Below are positions 1 to 6,912 of a stretch of 64,000 nucleotides of DNA, piece by piece. How positions within the stretch are numbered: the first letter of the stretch is position 1; each line of letters starts with the position of its first letter. A program made the position numbers and the translations under genes. This DNA comes from an uncultured Chryseobacterium sp. (GTDB lineage Bacteria; Bacteroidota; Bacteroidia; Flavobacteriales; Weeksellaceae), in the NCBI GenBank assembly GCA_913778085.1, contig CAJYXJ010000065.1:62001-126000 (forward strand), in the 5' to 3' direction. The notes beneath the pieces were generated by a model, which was given only the letters and a program-made list of their open reading frames with translations, made no database searches and had not been told where the DNA came from.

Positions 1-1
1 A

Positions 2-937
2 GTGGGAAGTTCCACGCCGAGATACACCTCGAATCTATTGGTAAAATACGGTAAGGAAAGCGGAAATTATCAGATCAACGGGGCAAAGCCTGAAGAGCAG
101 GTGATCGAAAACCGGAAAATCCTGGAGGGCCGCTACCTGACGCCTACGGATCTGGAAAGAAAGCAGAATGTGGCCGTGATCGGTAGGATGGTCCAGCGTG
201 ACCTGATCAAAAACGGAAGCCCCGTAGGAAAGGAGCTGAACATCAATGGAACAATGTTCAAGGTAGTCGGAGTGTTTTCCGATGACGGTGGCGACTGGGA
301 TGAAAGACATATCACCGTGCCGATCACCACCCTGCAGCAGATGAAAAAAGGTTCTGATACGGTAAGCATCAATTACATTGCCTACAATGAAAAGCTGACG
401 CCTGAACAGGCTATTAAATACGGCGACGAGCTGAAGGATAGATTAAAAGCCAGAAAAAACGTAGCTCCCGATGACGAAAACGGAGTGCGCGTCTGGAACA
501 ATGCCAAAAACATGAATGATACCTTCGCATTCATGGCCGTGCTTACGGGAATCGTAGGATTTATTGGAATGGGAACATTGCTGGCAGGAATTATTGGGAT
601 CAGCAACATCATGGTGTATATCGTAAAAGAAAGAACCAAAGAAATCGGGGTACGGAAAGCCATCGGTGCAAAACCGCGGAGTATTGTAGCCCTGATCGTT
701 CAGGAAAGCGTAGTAATTACGGTAATTTCAGGATTGGTCGGGGTAGGACTTGGGGTTTTGGCTTTATACTTAATCGGGAATAACCTGGAGGAGTATTTCA
801 TCAAAGATCCAAGCGTAGGATGGGGGCACATTATTGCAGCGTTCATCGCGCTGGTTTTTTCCGGGCTGATCGCAGGTTTTGTTCCGGCATACCGGGCATC
901 GAAAATTAAGCCGATCGAAGCTTTGAGAACGGAATAG
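2..937 (+). CDS. MacB-like ABC transporter permease, 5' end outside the window
   Basis: This is the C-terminal part of an FtsX/MacB-type permease, cut by the left edge; the GTG at base 2 is probably not the real start. The first ~170 residues are the periplasmic MacB core domain (for example VAVIGRMVQRDL, then FKVVGVFSDDG). They are followed by three hydrophobic segments at about residues 175-205, 230-258 and 280-300 with the family signature KERTKEIGVRKAIGAKPRSI between the first two. The tail PAYRASKIKPIEALRTE is the usual MacB ending. It is followed by a second permease and a MacA-like adaptor, so it belongs to a tripartite efflux or export system whose ATPase is presumably just upstream. 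The substrate cannot be told from sequence. Confidence 0.9.
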   Translation: MGSSTPRYTSNLLVKYGKESGNYQINGAKPEEQVIENRKILEGRYLTPTDLERKQNVAVIGRMVQRDLIKNGSPVGKELNINGTMFKVVGVFSDDGGDWDERHITVPITTLQQMKKGSDTVSINYIAYNEKLTPEQAIKYGDELKDRLKARKNVAPDDENGVRVWNNAKNMNDTFAFMAVLTGIVGFIGMGTLLAGIIGISNIMVYIVKERTKEIGVRKAIGAKPRSIVALIVQESVVITVISGLVGVGLGVLALYLIGNNLEEYFIKDPSVGWGHIIAAFIALVFSGLIAGFVPAYRASKIKPIEALRTE

Positions 938-1348
938 TGAAGGGGAATGGTCAATTGTGAATGGTCAATTTTGCTTCGCAAGAGAATGGTGAATTTATAA
1001 CTAAACTGAAATTGACAAGCGCAGCGAATTGACCCGCAGGAATTGACCATTGACATTTAAAAGTATAGGTTATCAAGTTCCATCAGAAGCAGAACCCGAA
1101 AAACCTTAACCTAAATTCCACTCCTCTGGAGGGTGGCGAAAATTCTGAAAGAATTTTTGACGGGGTGGTTTTTCATTATGGAAGAGTGAGCCGCAAATTA
1201 AAACTGAGCTGAAAATTGACCATTGATCTATAGGCATTCACCATTGACAAAAGGTGAAAGATGAATTTCGCTTCGCGAGTGAACTTTACTTTGCAAGTGA
1301 ATCCAGAGTCATAGAAATTGACCACATTAAAAAGATTGACATTTAAAA
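938..1348. other. 411-base intergenic region with repeat-like text
   Basis: No gene is supported here. The region is built of short, imperfectly repeated phrases: GGTCAATT and its complement AATTGACC recur at about 948, 963, 1027, 1040, 1214 and 1316. Two copies of a TTGCTTCGCAA-like palindrome sit at about 971 and 1268, and ATTGACATTTAAAA occurs twice (about 1048 and 1334). The second copy abuts the start of the next permease. It also contains a separate structured element at 1118-1173. It looks like accumulated small non-coding repeats rather than a decayed gene. Confidence 0.6.
1118..1173. repeat. Structured 56-base intergenic element (probable dispersed repeat)
   Basis: The element begins CCACTCC and ends GGGGTGG followed by a T run, so its ends pair apart from one T-G wobble. 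Nested inside are a small hairpin around CCTCTGGAGG and a perfect 8-bp stem AAAATTCT / AGAATTTT with loop GAA (1139-1157). The nested palindrome is typical of mobile miniature or REP-like sequences. I recall very similar text between genes in Chryseobacterium-type genomes, but only one copy is in this window, so the repeat status is from memory. It could also act as a terminator on either strand. Confidence 0.5.
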
Positions 1349-2620
1349 ATGAACATAATATTTAAAAAAGATACTTGGCAGGAAATTTATTATTCGTTAC
1401 GGAATAATAAGCTCCGGACGTTTCTTACCATGATCGGTGTAGGCTGGGGTATGTTTTTGTATGTAAGTCTGCTGGGCGCGGCCAAAGGGATGGAAAACGG
1501 TTTCGATAAACTATTTTCGGGCTTTGCTACCAATTCCATTTTCCTGTGGGCGCAGAACACCTCTATCCCGTATGAAGGTTTTCCGAAGGGAAGACAGGTG
1601 CACCTCCACCTTCCTGATATTGATATGCTGAAAAGGAAAATTCCGGATATCGATTATATTTCCCCTCAGAATTCCCGGGGAAGCTTCACCGGAACACCCG
1701 GAGAATCCATGTCCAGAAACGGCAAAACCGGAACTTATGCCTTAACCGGCGATTATCCGGTAGGCAATAAAATTTCAGAGAAGAAACTGATCTTCGGAAG
1801 ATACATCAACGATGCTGATGTTTCAGGAAATAAAAACGTAGCGGTAATCGGGGAAGAGATCTATAAGAACTTTTTCGATGCCAAAAAGAATGAAAACCCG
1901 CTGGGAAAATCCATCAACATTAAAGGAATCTTTTTCAATGTCATCGGGGTTTTCAGGGTGAAGAAAGGCGGCGGCTTCGAAAATGACCAGACCGTATTTA
2001 TTCCGCTTTCCACCTATACGAAAATGTACAATGCCGCAGACCAGATCGATATGTTTGCCATCGTAAGCAAGCCGAATGTGGATGTAAACTCCGTAGAGGA
2101 AAAGGTAAAGCTCGAACTGAAATCCAAAAATAAAGTTTCCCCCGAAGATACCAATGCCTTCGGAAGCTTCAACTTAGGGAAAGAATTTAAAAAACTGACC
2201 GGCTTTCTAACGGGAATGCAGCTTCTGACCATTATCGTAGGAACTTTAACGATTCTTGCAGGGGTTATCGCCATTTCAAACATCCTGCTGATCACGGTAA
2301 AAGAAAGAACAAAAGAAATTGGCATCCGCAGAGCTTTGGGAGCGAAGCCTTCTGAAGTCCGGAACCAGATCCTGCTGGAAAGTGTCGTAATCACACTATC
2401 ATCGGGATTGCTCGGATTTATATTCGGGATTTTTGTACTGATGATCCTGGATATTGCCACTAAAGGGCAGGACTCCTTTCCATTTTACAACCCGACGGTG
2501 AACTACGGAAATGTTTTTGCCGCAATGGCTGTCATGGTAATCCTCGGATTGATCATTGGGTTGATTCCTGCCCAGAGGGCCGTTAAGATCAGGCCGATCG
2601 AAGCATTGAGAACCGAATAA
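1349..2620 (+). CDS. MacB-like ABC transporter permease
   Basis: This is a full-length 423-residue permease of the MacB/FtsX family. One membrane segment near residues 22-42 (FLTMIGVGWGMFLYVSLLGA) is followed by a large periplasmic domain (about 45-285), with AVIGEEIYKNFF and FFNVIGVFRVKKGG as the MacB core phrases. Three C-terminal membrane segments (about 290-320, 343-372, 387-412) carry the signature KERTKEIGIRRALGAKPSE. It ends IRPIEALRTE, almost the same as the upstream permease, so the two are probably paralogues that could form a heterodimer. It lies 43 bases before the adaptor gene. No ATP-binding cassette is present in this protein. The cargo is unknown. Confidence 0.93.
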   Translation: MNIIFKKDTWQEIYYSLRNNKLRTFLTMIGVGWGMFLYVSLLGAAKGMENGFDKLFSGFATNSIFLWAQNTSIPYEGFPKGRQVHLHLPDIDMLKRKIPDIDYISPQNSRGSFTGTPGESMSRNGKTGTYALTGDYPVGNKISEKKLIFGRYINDADVSGNKNVAVIGEEIYKNFFDAKKNENPLGKSINIKGIFFNVIGVFRVKKGGGFENDQTVFIPLSTYTKMYNAADQIDMFAIVSKPNVDVNSVEEKVKLELKSKNKVSPEDTNAFGSFNLGKEFKKLTGFLTGMQLLTIIVGTLTILAGVIAISNILLITVKERTKEIGIRRALGAKPSEVRNQILLESVVITLSSGLLGFIFGIFVLMILDIATKGQDSFPFYNPTVNYGNVFAAMAVMVILGLIIGLIPAQRAVKIRPIEALRTE

Positions 2621-2663
2621 TTGAATGAATTTAATTTAACAGAAATAAAAAATAAACTATACA

Positions 2664-3860
2664 ATGAAAAAGAAATTCACCTGGAAAAAAGCCGTTTATA
2701 TCGTCCTGGGGCTTTTGTTTGCCGTGGCGCTCTTCGCAGTAATTGGGTATGTGGTAAAATCCAACTCCAAAGAAAGCGAGTCCTTCCTTACCCGGAAACC
2801 TACCGTTCAGAATATGGAAGATAAGGTAATGGCCACAGGAAAAATCGTTCCGAAGGAAGAAATCGAGATCAAACCGAATATTGCAGGAATTATTGATAAA
2901 ATCCTGGTGGACGAAGGAGACAAGGTAGAAGTAGGTCAGCTGATCGCTACGGTAAGGATCGTTCCGAATCTTTCCGAGGTGAACAACGCCCAGCAGAATG
3001 TAAGCAACCAGCAGCTTCAGATCAGCAATGCCAAACTGAACGTCGACAACATGCGCAAACAGTTTGACATGCAGGAGCGTCTTTACAAGCAGGGAGTAGC
3101 TTCTAAACAGGAATACTTAAATGCCCAACAGCAGCTGTATTCTACCCAGCAGGCCCTCAGAAATGCCCAGCAGCAATTGGTGACGGCCCAGAAGGCTTTA
3201 CAGATCGCCAGAACGGGATCTACTCCGGAACTGCAGGGGCTGGCCACCACCCAGATCCGCTCAAAAGCTTCGGGAACAGTGCTTGAGGTGCCGGTAAAAG
3301 TGGGAAGTCAGGTAATTGAGGCCAACTCCTTCAATGCCGGAACCACCATCTGTTCAATTGCTAACCTGAATTCACTGATCTTCCAGGGGGAGATTGATGA
3401 GGCCCAGGCCGGAAAACTGAAGCAGGGAATGGATATGAACATCGTGATCGGTGCCCTTCAGAACAAAACATTCCCGGGAAGACTAACGATGATCGCCCCG
3501 AAAGGAAAAGACAATAACGGAACCATCAAATTCCCGGTAGAAGGCGATGTGTTCAATCCTAATAACGAATACATCAGAGCCGGTTTCTCAGCCAACGGGG
3601 AAATTGTCCTGAATTCCCAGAAAAATGCCCTGCTGCTGGATGAATCTTTAATCCAGTATGAAAAAAGAAACGGAAAAGATGTTCCTTTTGTTGAGGTAAA
3701 GCAGAAAGACGGCAAGTTCAAAAAAGCGTATGTGAAATTGGGCGCAAGCGACGGAATCAATGTTCAGATTCTGGCCGGGCTTGACAAAAATGCAGAGGTA
3801 AAAGTCTGGAACCCTTCTGATAAAGACAAAGAGGAATTAAAAGACAAAGCAAAAAAATAG
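2664..3860 (+). CDS. MacA/HlyD-like periplasmic adaptor of an ABC efflux system
   Basis: This 398-residue membrane-fusion protein would bridge the MacB-like permeases to an outer-membrane channel. One N-terminal membrane anchor spans about residues 10-31. A biotinyl-lipoyl half follows (KIVPKEEIEIKPNIAGIID, about 52-70). A long alpha-helical hairpin rich in Gln and Asn spans about 105-175 (NAQQQL repeats). The second lipoyl half is SKASGTVLEVPVKVGSQV, followed by a beta-barrel domain. The Lys-rich C-terminus is KDKEELKDKAKK. The ATG at 2664 follows the permease stop by 43 bases, and a strong terminator follows at 3892, so this is the last gene of the operon. Calling it macA would overstate what is known of the substrate. 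Confidence 0.92.
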   Translation: MKKKFTWKKAVYIVLGLLFAVALFAVIGYVVKSNSKESESFLTRKPTVQNMEDKVMATGKIVPKEEIEIKPNIAGIIDKILVDEGDKVEVGQLIATVRIVPNLSEVNNAQQNVSNQQLQISNAKLNVDNMRKQFDMQERLYKQGVASKQEYLNAQQQLYSTQQALRNAQQQLVTAQKALQIARTGSTPELQGLATTQIRSKASGTVLEVPVKVGSQVIEANSFNAGTTICSIANLNSLIFQGEIDEAQAGKLKQGMDMNIVIGALQNKTFPGRLTMIAPKGKDNNGTIKFPVEGDVFNPNNEYIRAGFSANGEIVLNSQKNALLLDESLIQYEKRNGKDVPFVEVKQKDGKFKKAYVKLGASDGINVQILAGLDKNAEVKVWNPSDKDKEELKDKAKK

Positions 3861-3891
3861 TAAACAATCACTATACATTTCTTTAAACGTG

Positions 3892-3919
3892 ATCCCGGGA
3901 TTTTCCCGGGATTTTTTTT
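3892..3919 (+). terminator. Rho-independent terminator of the permease/adaptor operon
   Basis: A perfect 9-bp stem, ATCCCGGGA / TCCCGGGAT (3892-3900 and 3904-3912), with a TTT loop is followed by a run of T. It starts 31 bases after the adaptor stop codon. Confidence 0.93.
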
Positions 3920-3920
3920 A

Positions 3921-4050
3921 GCAGGAAGTTTTCAGGAGCTTTTTCCTGCTTTCCACTGTATCTTTTTTGCTGTGGCCTCCGCGCTGTTCCGGCCGCAGCA
4001 AAAAAGGATGCCGTTCCAATCAGGGCTAGGGCGTTGGTCGTTTCTTCAAC
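3921..4050. repeat. Structured intergenic element with a 15-bp hairpin
   Basis: This stretch has two hairpins in a row. The first is GCAGGAA / TTCCTGC (3921-3927 and 3943-3949). The second is a long arm TTTTTTGCTGTGGCC (3963-3977) pairing with GGCCGCAGCAAAAAA (3991-4005), with one T-G wobble and a 13-base loop. It is followed by GGATGCCGTTCCAATCAGGG and CTAGGGCG. I recall this layout (a hairpin ending in AAAAAAGGATGCCGTTC and CAGGGCTAGGG) as a widely scattered intergenic sequence in flavobacteria, with a variable loop. That is from memory. It could be a miniature mobile element or a small structured RNA. An open frame of 63 codons across it is not protein-like. Confidence 0.5.
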
Positions 4051-4333
4051 GAATCCAAGTGAATGAGATTTCCGGATTTATTATAGATTTCCGTTGGTTT
4101 AATCCATCGGAAATAAGTTTTAGGAAGCATGAATTCGGTAATATTAATTTGATTTTCAATTGATTAACGTAGAAAATCAAGGTAATGAAGTAATCAGAAT
4201 TCCTCTCAACAGTCTCATAAATAATATCATTTAATACTTAAACCATTGGCTATGGCATTGAAATCGGAAAACTTCCAGCATCCTGCTTCCCTCTTCCAAC
4301 CTATTAAACATAATTTTTATTATTGAAACAATG

Positions 4334-4361
4334 TTGCATTAATGATTTTTGTTTATCTTTG
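4334..4361 (+). promoter_or_regulatory. Bacteroidota-type promoter for the flavoprotein gene
   Basis: TTG at 4334-4336, a spacer of exactly 17 bases, and TATCTTTG at 4354-4361 match the known TTG / TAnnTTTG consensus. The ATG at 4412 lies 50 bases downstream, giving an untranslated leader of about 45 bases. Confidence 0.8.
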
Positions 4362-4411
4362 TCATTAACAAACGGTGCAGTACTTGTACTAACCTCAACT
4401 AATAAACAGTT

Positions 4412-5311
4412 ATGGAAAACAATTTTGATGTTATCATTATAGGAGGAAGCTATGCAGGGCTATCGGCAGGAATGTCTTTAGGAAGATCGCTCAGGAAAGT
4501 TTTAATCATCGACGGTGGAAAGCCTTGCAACTGGCAGACCCCGCAGTCCCATAATTTTCTTACGCACGATGGAAAAACCCCGAAAGAAATTGCAGGCCTT
4601 GCCAAGGAGCAGGTATTACAGTATAATACCGTAGAATTTTATGACGGATTGGTAACCAAAGTGTCAAAGCAACTAGGAAATTTTGAGATACGGACGGAAA
4701 GCGGCAATACTTTTTACGCTAAAAAGATAATCGTAGCTTCCGGAGTGAAAGATATTATGCCGGATATTCCCGGATTTGCGGAATGCTGGGGAATTTCGGT
4801 GATCCACTGCCCGTACTGCCATGGATATGAAGTCCACGGAAAGACGACCGGAATTATGTCTAACGGTGATATGGGTTTTGAATTTTCAAAAATCGTTTAT
4901 AACTTAACCAAAGAACTTACCCTTTTTACGAACGGCAGTTCTACACTTACGCCGGAGCAGGCTGAACGGTTCGGCAGGAACAGGATTGGGATTATGGAAA
5001 CGGAGATTGAAAGGATTGATCATGATAACGGGAAGATCCGTAAAGTTATTCTAAGAAATGGAGAAGAAGTTCCTTTGGATGCGCTGTATGCAAAAATTCC
5101 TTTTGAGCAGAATGTTAACACCGAAGACCTGGGGCTGGAGCTTACGGAACACGGATACATCAAAATAGACCATTTCCATAAAACCAATGTGGAAGGCGTT
5201 TTTGCCTGTGGAGACAATACAACCATGATGCGTGCCGTAGCAAGTGCGGTAGCCCAGGGAAATCTGACCGGTGCTCTTGTAAATAAAGAGCTTGCTGATG
5301 AGAGTTTTTAA
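4412..5311 (+). CDS. Thioredoxin-reductase-like NAD(P)/FAD-dependent oxidoreductase
   Basis: This 299-residue flavoprotein has an FAD-binding N-terminus (VIIIGGSYAGLSAG, about residues 9-22) and a redox CxxC in CPYCHGYEVHG (Cys133 and Cys136). The C-terminal FAD-contact motif is VFACGD (about 262-267). Thioredoxin reductases have the same order but usually CAxC, and the NADP-binding glycine motif around residue 150 (TGIMSNGDMG) is weak here. It therefore belongs to the TrxB-like group whose protein partner is uncertain. It stands alone, with its own promoter and terminator. It sits directly before the arsenic operon and could serve thiol redox balance, but nothing in the sequence ties it to arsenic. 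Confidence 0.88.
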   Translation: MENNFDVIIIGGSYAGLSAGMSLGRSLRKVLIIDGGKPCNWQTPQSHNFLTHDGKTPKEIAGLAKEQVLQYNTVEFYDGLVTKVSKQLGNFEIRTESGNTFYAKKIIVASGVKDIMPDIPGFAECWGISVIHCPYCHGYEVHGKTTGIMSNGDMGFEFSKIVYNLTKELTLFTNGSSTLTPEQAERFGRNRIGIMETEIERIDHDNGKIRKVILRNGEEVPLDALYAKIPFEQNVNTEDLGLELTEHGYIKIDHFHKTNVEGVFACGDNTTMMRAVASAVAQGNLTGALVNKELADESF

Positions 5312-5336
5312 CTTCATATATATAAATTATTTTGTT

Positions 5337-5364
5337 GCCTTCCGGTTTCCGGGAGGCTTTTTTT
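5337..5364 (+). terminator. Terminator after the flavoprotein gene
   Basis: A nine-pair stem GCCTTCCGG / CCGGGAGGC (5337-5345 and 5349-5357; one T-G pair) with a TTT loop is followed by seven T. It separates the flavoprotein gene from the arsenic operon. Confidence 0.88.
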
Positions 5365-5390
5365 GAAAAATATTGGTTTTAAAAAATATT

Positions 5391-5408
5391 TATCGTAATA
5401 TTGCGATA
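5391..5408. promoter_or_regulatory. ArsR operator, copy 1
   Basis: This imperfect palindrome of form ATCGYAATATTRCGAT ends 11 bases before the arsR start. It overlaps a likely -7 box (TAATATTG, 5396-5403), with a possible TTG at 5373-5375. A bound dimer would therefore block the promoter. The same sequence recurs at 5762-5783. Autoregulation by ArsR is the family norm; the site assignment is inferred. Confidence 0.75.
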
Positions 5409-5419
5409 TAGTTTTCGAT

Positions 5420-5746
5420 ATGGGTGCTACAAAAACAGATTACTTTACCGAGCAGCAGAACAGGATTGCTATCATTGCCAAAGCATTGGGGCATCCGGCA
5501 CGGATCGCCATTATCGAATATCTGCTGAAAGTGAACGAATGTATATGCGGTGATATTGTGAATGAACTGCCGCTGGCACAGCCTACCGTTTCCCAACACC
5601 TTAAAGAACTAAAGAATGCAGGCCTGATCAAAGGAAATATTGAAGGCAATTCCGTTTGCTATTGTATCGATGAAAAAGTTTTTGAAGTACTGAATGCATT
5701 TTTCTCAACGGTAATTACAGCCGTTAAAAAGCAGAATTGCTGTTAA
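5420..5746 (+). CDS. arsR: ArsR/SmtB-family metal(loid)-responsive repressor
   Basis: This 108-residue winged-helix repressor has a helix-turn-helix at about residues 45-70 (PLAQPTVSQHLKELKNAG). The inducer-type cysteine pair ECICGDIV (Cys41 and Cys43) sits at the site where ArsR proteins bind As(III). Extra cysteines lie at 80 and 82 (VCYC) and at the very end (Cys107, Cys108). It is the first gene of an arsenic operon, and a palindromic operator lies in its leader. Expected behaviour is repression without arsenite or antimonite and release on binding. The CC tail is unusual and could add metalloid ligands; that is an inference. Confidence 0.92.
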   Translation: MGATKTDYFTEQQNRIAIIAKALGHPARIAIIEYLLKVNECICGDIVNELPLAQPTVSQHLKELKNAGLIKGNIEGNSVCYCIDEKVFEVLNAFFSTVITAVKKQNCC

Positions 5747-5761
5747 AATTTTTTGAAATAG

Positions 5762-5783
5762 AATATCGTAATATTGCGATATT
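5762..5783. promoter_or_regulatory. ArsR operator, copy 2
   Basis: AATATCGTAATATTGCGATATT is an imperfect palindrome carrying the same 16-base core as copy 1, placed between arsR and the next gene. A TAATATTG -7-like box lies inside it (5769-5776), but no TTG is at the right distance. It may be a second ArsR site that controls the effector genes separately from the regulator. Confidence 0.7.
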
Positions 5784-5803
5784 GCAATTAAAATAGAAAT
5801 AAG

Positions 5804-6274
5804 ATGACTCTTGAACAAATTAAGAAAATCCTTCCCGGACTCAGTAATGTAGAATTTCAGTTGGAAAACGGAACTTTTGTTCCGGAACATTTCCACGTCA
5901 CCGAAATCGGAAAAGTAAGCAAACATTTTATCGATTGCGGCGGAACCGTAAGAAACGAGGAAAAAGTAAATTTCCAGCTCTGGAATGCCGACGATACCGA
6001 ACACCGTCTGAAACCGGGAAAACTCCTCAACATCATCCGGCTCTCCGAAGAACAGCTGGGAATCGAAGATCTTGAGATCGAAGTAGAATACCAGGAAACG
6101 ACCATCGGAAAATATGATCTCGATTTCAACGGGAAACATTTTATCCTGAAAAACAAAGCAACAGCCTGTCTTGCTCAGGATGCCTGTGGAATACCCACGG
6201 AAAAGGAAAAGATAAGTTTACAGGATCTGGAGAAAAAAGTAATTTCATGTTCCCCAAATTCTGGGTGCTGCTGA
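5804..6274 (+). CDS. Small protein of the arsenic operon, unknown function (DUF6428-like)
   Basis: This 156-residue soluble protein has no signal peptide or membrane segment. I recall a family annotated DUF6428 at this place in flavobacterial arsenic operons, between arsR and the arsenate reductase; the name is from memory. Visible features are a His-containing strand VPEHFHVTEIG (about residues 25-35), an acidic beta-rich middle, and a cysteine-rich end. That end has ACLAQDACG, then a short helix and the tail SCSPNSGCC. The terminal cysteines echo the CC tail of ArsR. It could bind or hand over arsenite, but there is no direct evidence. It lies 15 bases before the reductase gene. Confidence 0.8.
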   Translation: MTLEQIKKILPGLSNVEFQLENGTFVPEHFHVTEIGKVSKHFIDCGGTVRNEEKVNFQLWNADDTEHRLKPGKLLNIIRLSEEQLGIEDLEIEVEYQETTIGKYDLDFNGKHFILKNKATACLAQDACGIPTEKEKISLQDLEKKVISCSPNSGCC

Positions 6275-6288
6275 TATAAATTTACACT

Positions 6289-6912
6289 ATGAATTCTAAA
6301 TTATCTTTTTACATCGGAAAGATCATGCAGCAGGAGATTGCTGAAGATCGAAAAATTTCTTTAAAACCTTTAATTAACTATATTCAGGATAAAGTTGACG
6401 GAAAAAAGGCAGTACGTCTGAATTTCATCTGTACCCACAATTCGCGGAGGAGCCATTTGTGCCAGATCTGGGCACAGGTTGCCGCAAATTATTATCACAT
6501 TCCGGATATACAGTGCTATTCGGGAGGAACGGAAGTTACCGCATTATTTCCCAAAATTGCGGAAACCCTTTTGAACGCAGGTTTTGAGATCTGGAAATTA
6601 AGCGAATCGCAAAATCCTGTATATGCGGTAAAATTTGATGAAAATACTTTACCGGTCGTTGGTTTTTCCAAGAAGTTTGATGATCTGTTTAATCCGGTAC
6701 ATAATTTTGCTGCTGTAATGACCTGCTCTTCCGCCGACGAAGGCTGCCCATTCATTCCAGGAGCTGAAAAAAGATTTCCGGTAACTTTCGAAGATCCTAA
6801 ATTTTCGGATCACACTTCCCGGCAAACGGAAATTTATGAAAAAAGGAGTCTTGAAATTGCCTCCGAAATGTTCTATGTATTTTCTCAAATCATTACTATA
6901 AATGAATCCTAA
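6289..6912 (+). CDS. Arsenate reductase of the low-molecular-weight tyrosine phosphatase fold
   Basis: This 207-residue protein has the phosphatase loop C-x5-R-S as CTHNSRRS (Cys48 to Ser55). It also has the late general-acid phrase FEDPKFSD and a downstream pair CSSADEGC that could supply resolving cysteines. It should reduce arsenate to arsenite through a cysteine relay. About 40 residues precede the catalytic loop, making it longer than classical ArsC of this fold (about 130-140), a form I associate with Bacteroidota. It overlaps the ACR3 gene by 11 bases, so the two are translationally linked and the product arsenite can be pumped out. A protein phosphatase role is possible but unlikely here. 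Confidence 0.88.
   Translation: MNSKLSFYIGKIMQQEIAEDRKISLKPLINYIQDKVDGKKAVRLNFICTHNSRRSHLCQIWAQVAANYYHIPDIQCYSGGTEVTALFPKIAETLLNAGFEIWKLSESQNPVYAVKFDENTLPVVGFSKKFDDLFNPVHNFAAVMTCSSADEGCPFIPGAEKRFPVTFEDPKFSDHTSRQTEIYEKRSLEIASEMFYVFSQIITINES

Larger units (their letters stand above)
3861..4411. other. 551-base intergenic region
   Basis: The region holds, in order, the operon terminator (3892-3919), the structured element (3921-4050), and AT-rich sequence without a credible gene. A short phrase at about 4271-4301 (TTCCAGCATCCTGCTTCC) recurs in related form near 38070. It ends with a consensus promoter (4334-4361) for the flavoprotein gene. Confidence 0.7.

Noticed and set aside
2014-2460. Long antisense frame (148 codons) inside the second permease
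   Set aside because: It mirrors the codon pattern of the permease, and no other evidence supports a gene.
2621-2824. 67-codon frame overlapping the start of the adaptor gene
   Set aside because: It lies in another frame of the clearly coding MacA-like gene; most of it is a shadow.
3972-4163. 63-codon open frame in the intergenic region
   Set aside because: It runs through a hairpin element and has no protein-like composition, start context or family resemblance.
5705-6139. Antisense frame of 144 codons across the 5804 gene
   Set aside because: The plus-strand gene fits the operon, spacing and known neighbours; the antisense frame has no recognisable domain.
6289-6912. Reading the phosphatase-fold protein as the Wzb partner of the tyrosine kinases
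   Set aside because: It overlaps the ACR3 gene and sits in an ArsR-controlled operon 10 kb from the kinases; arsenate reduction explains it better.
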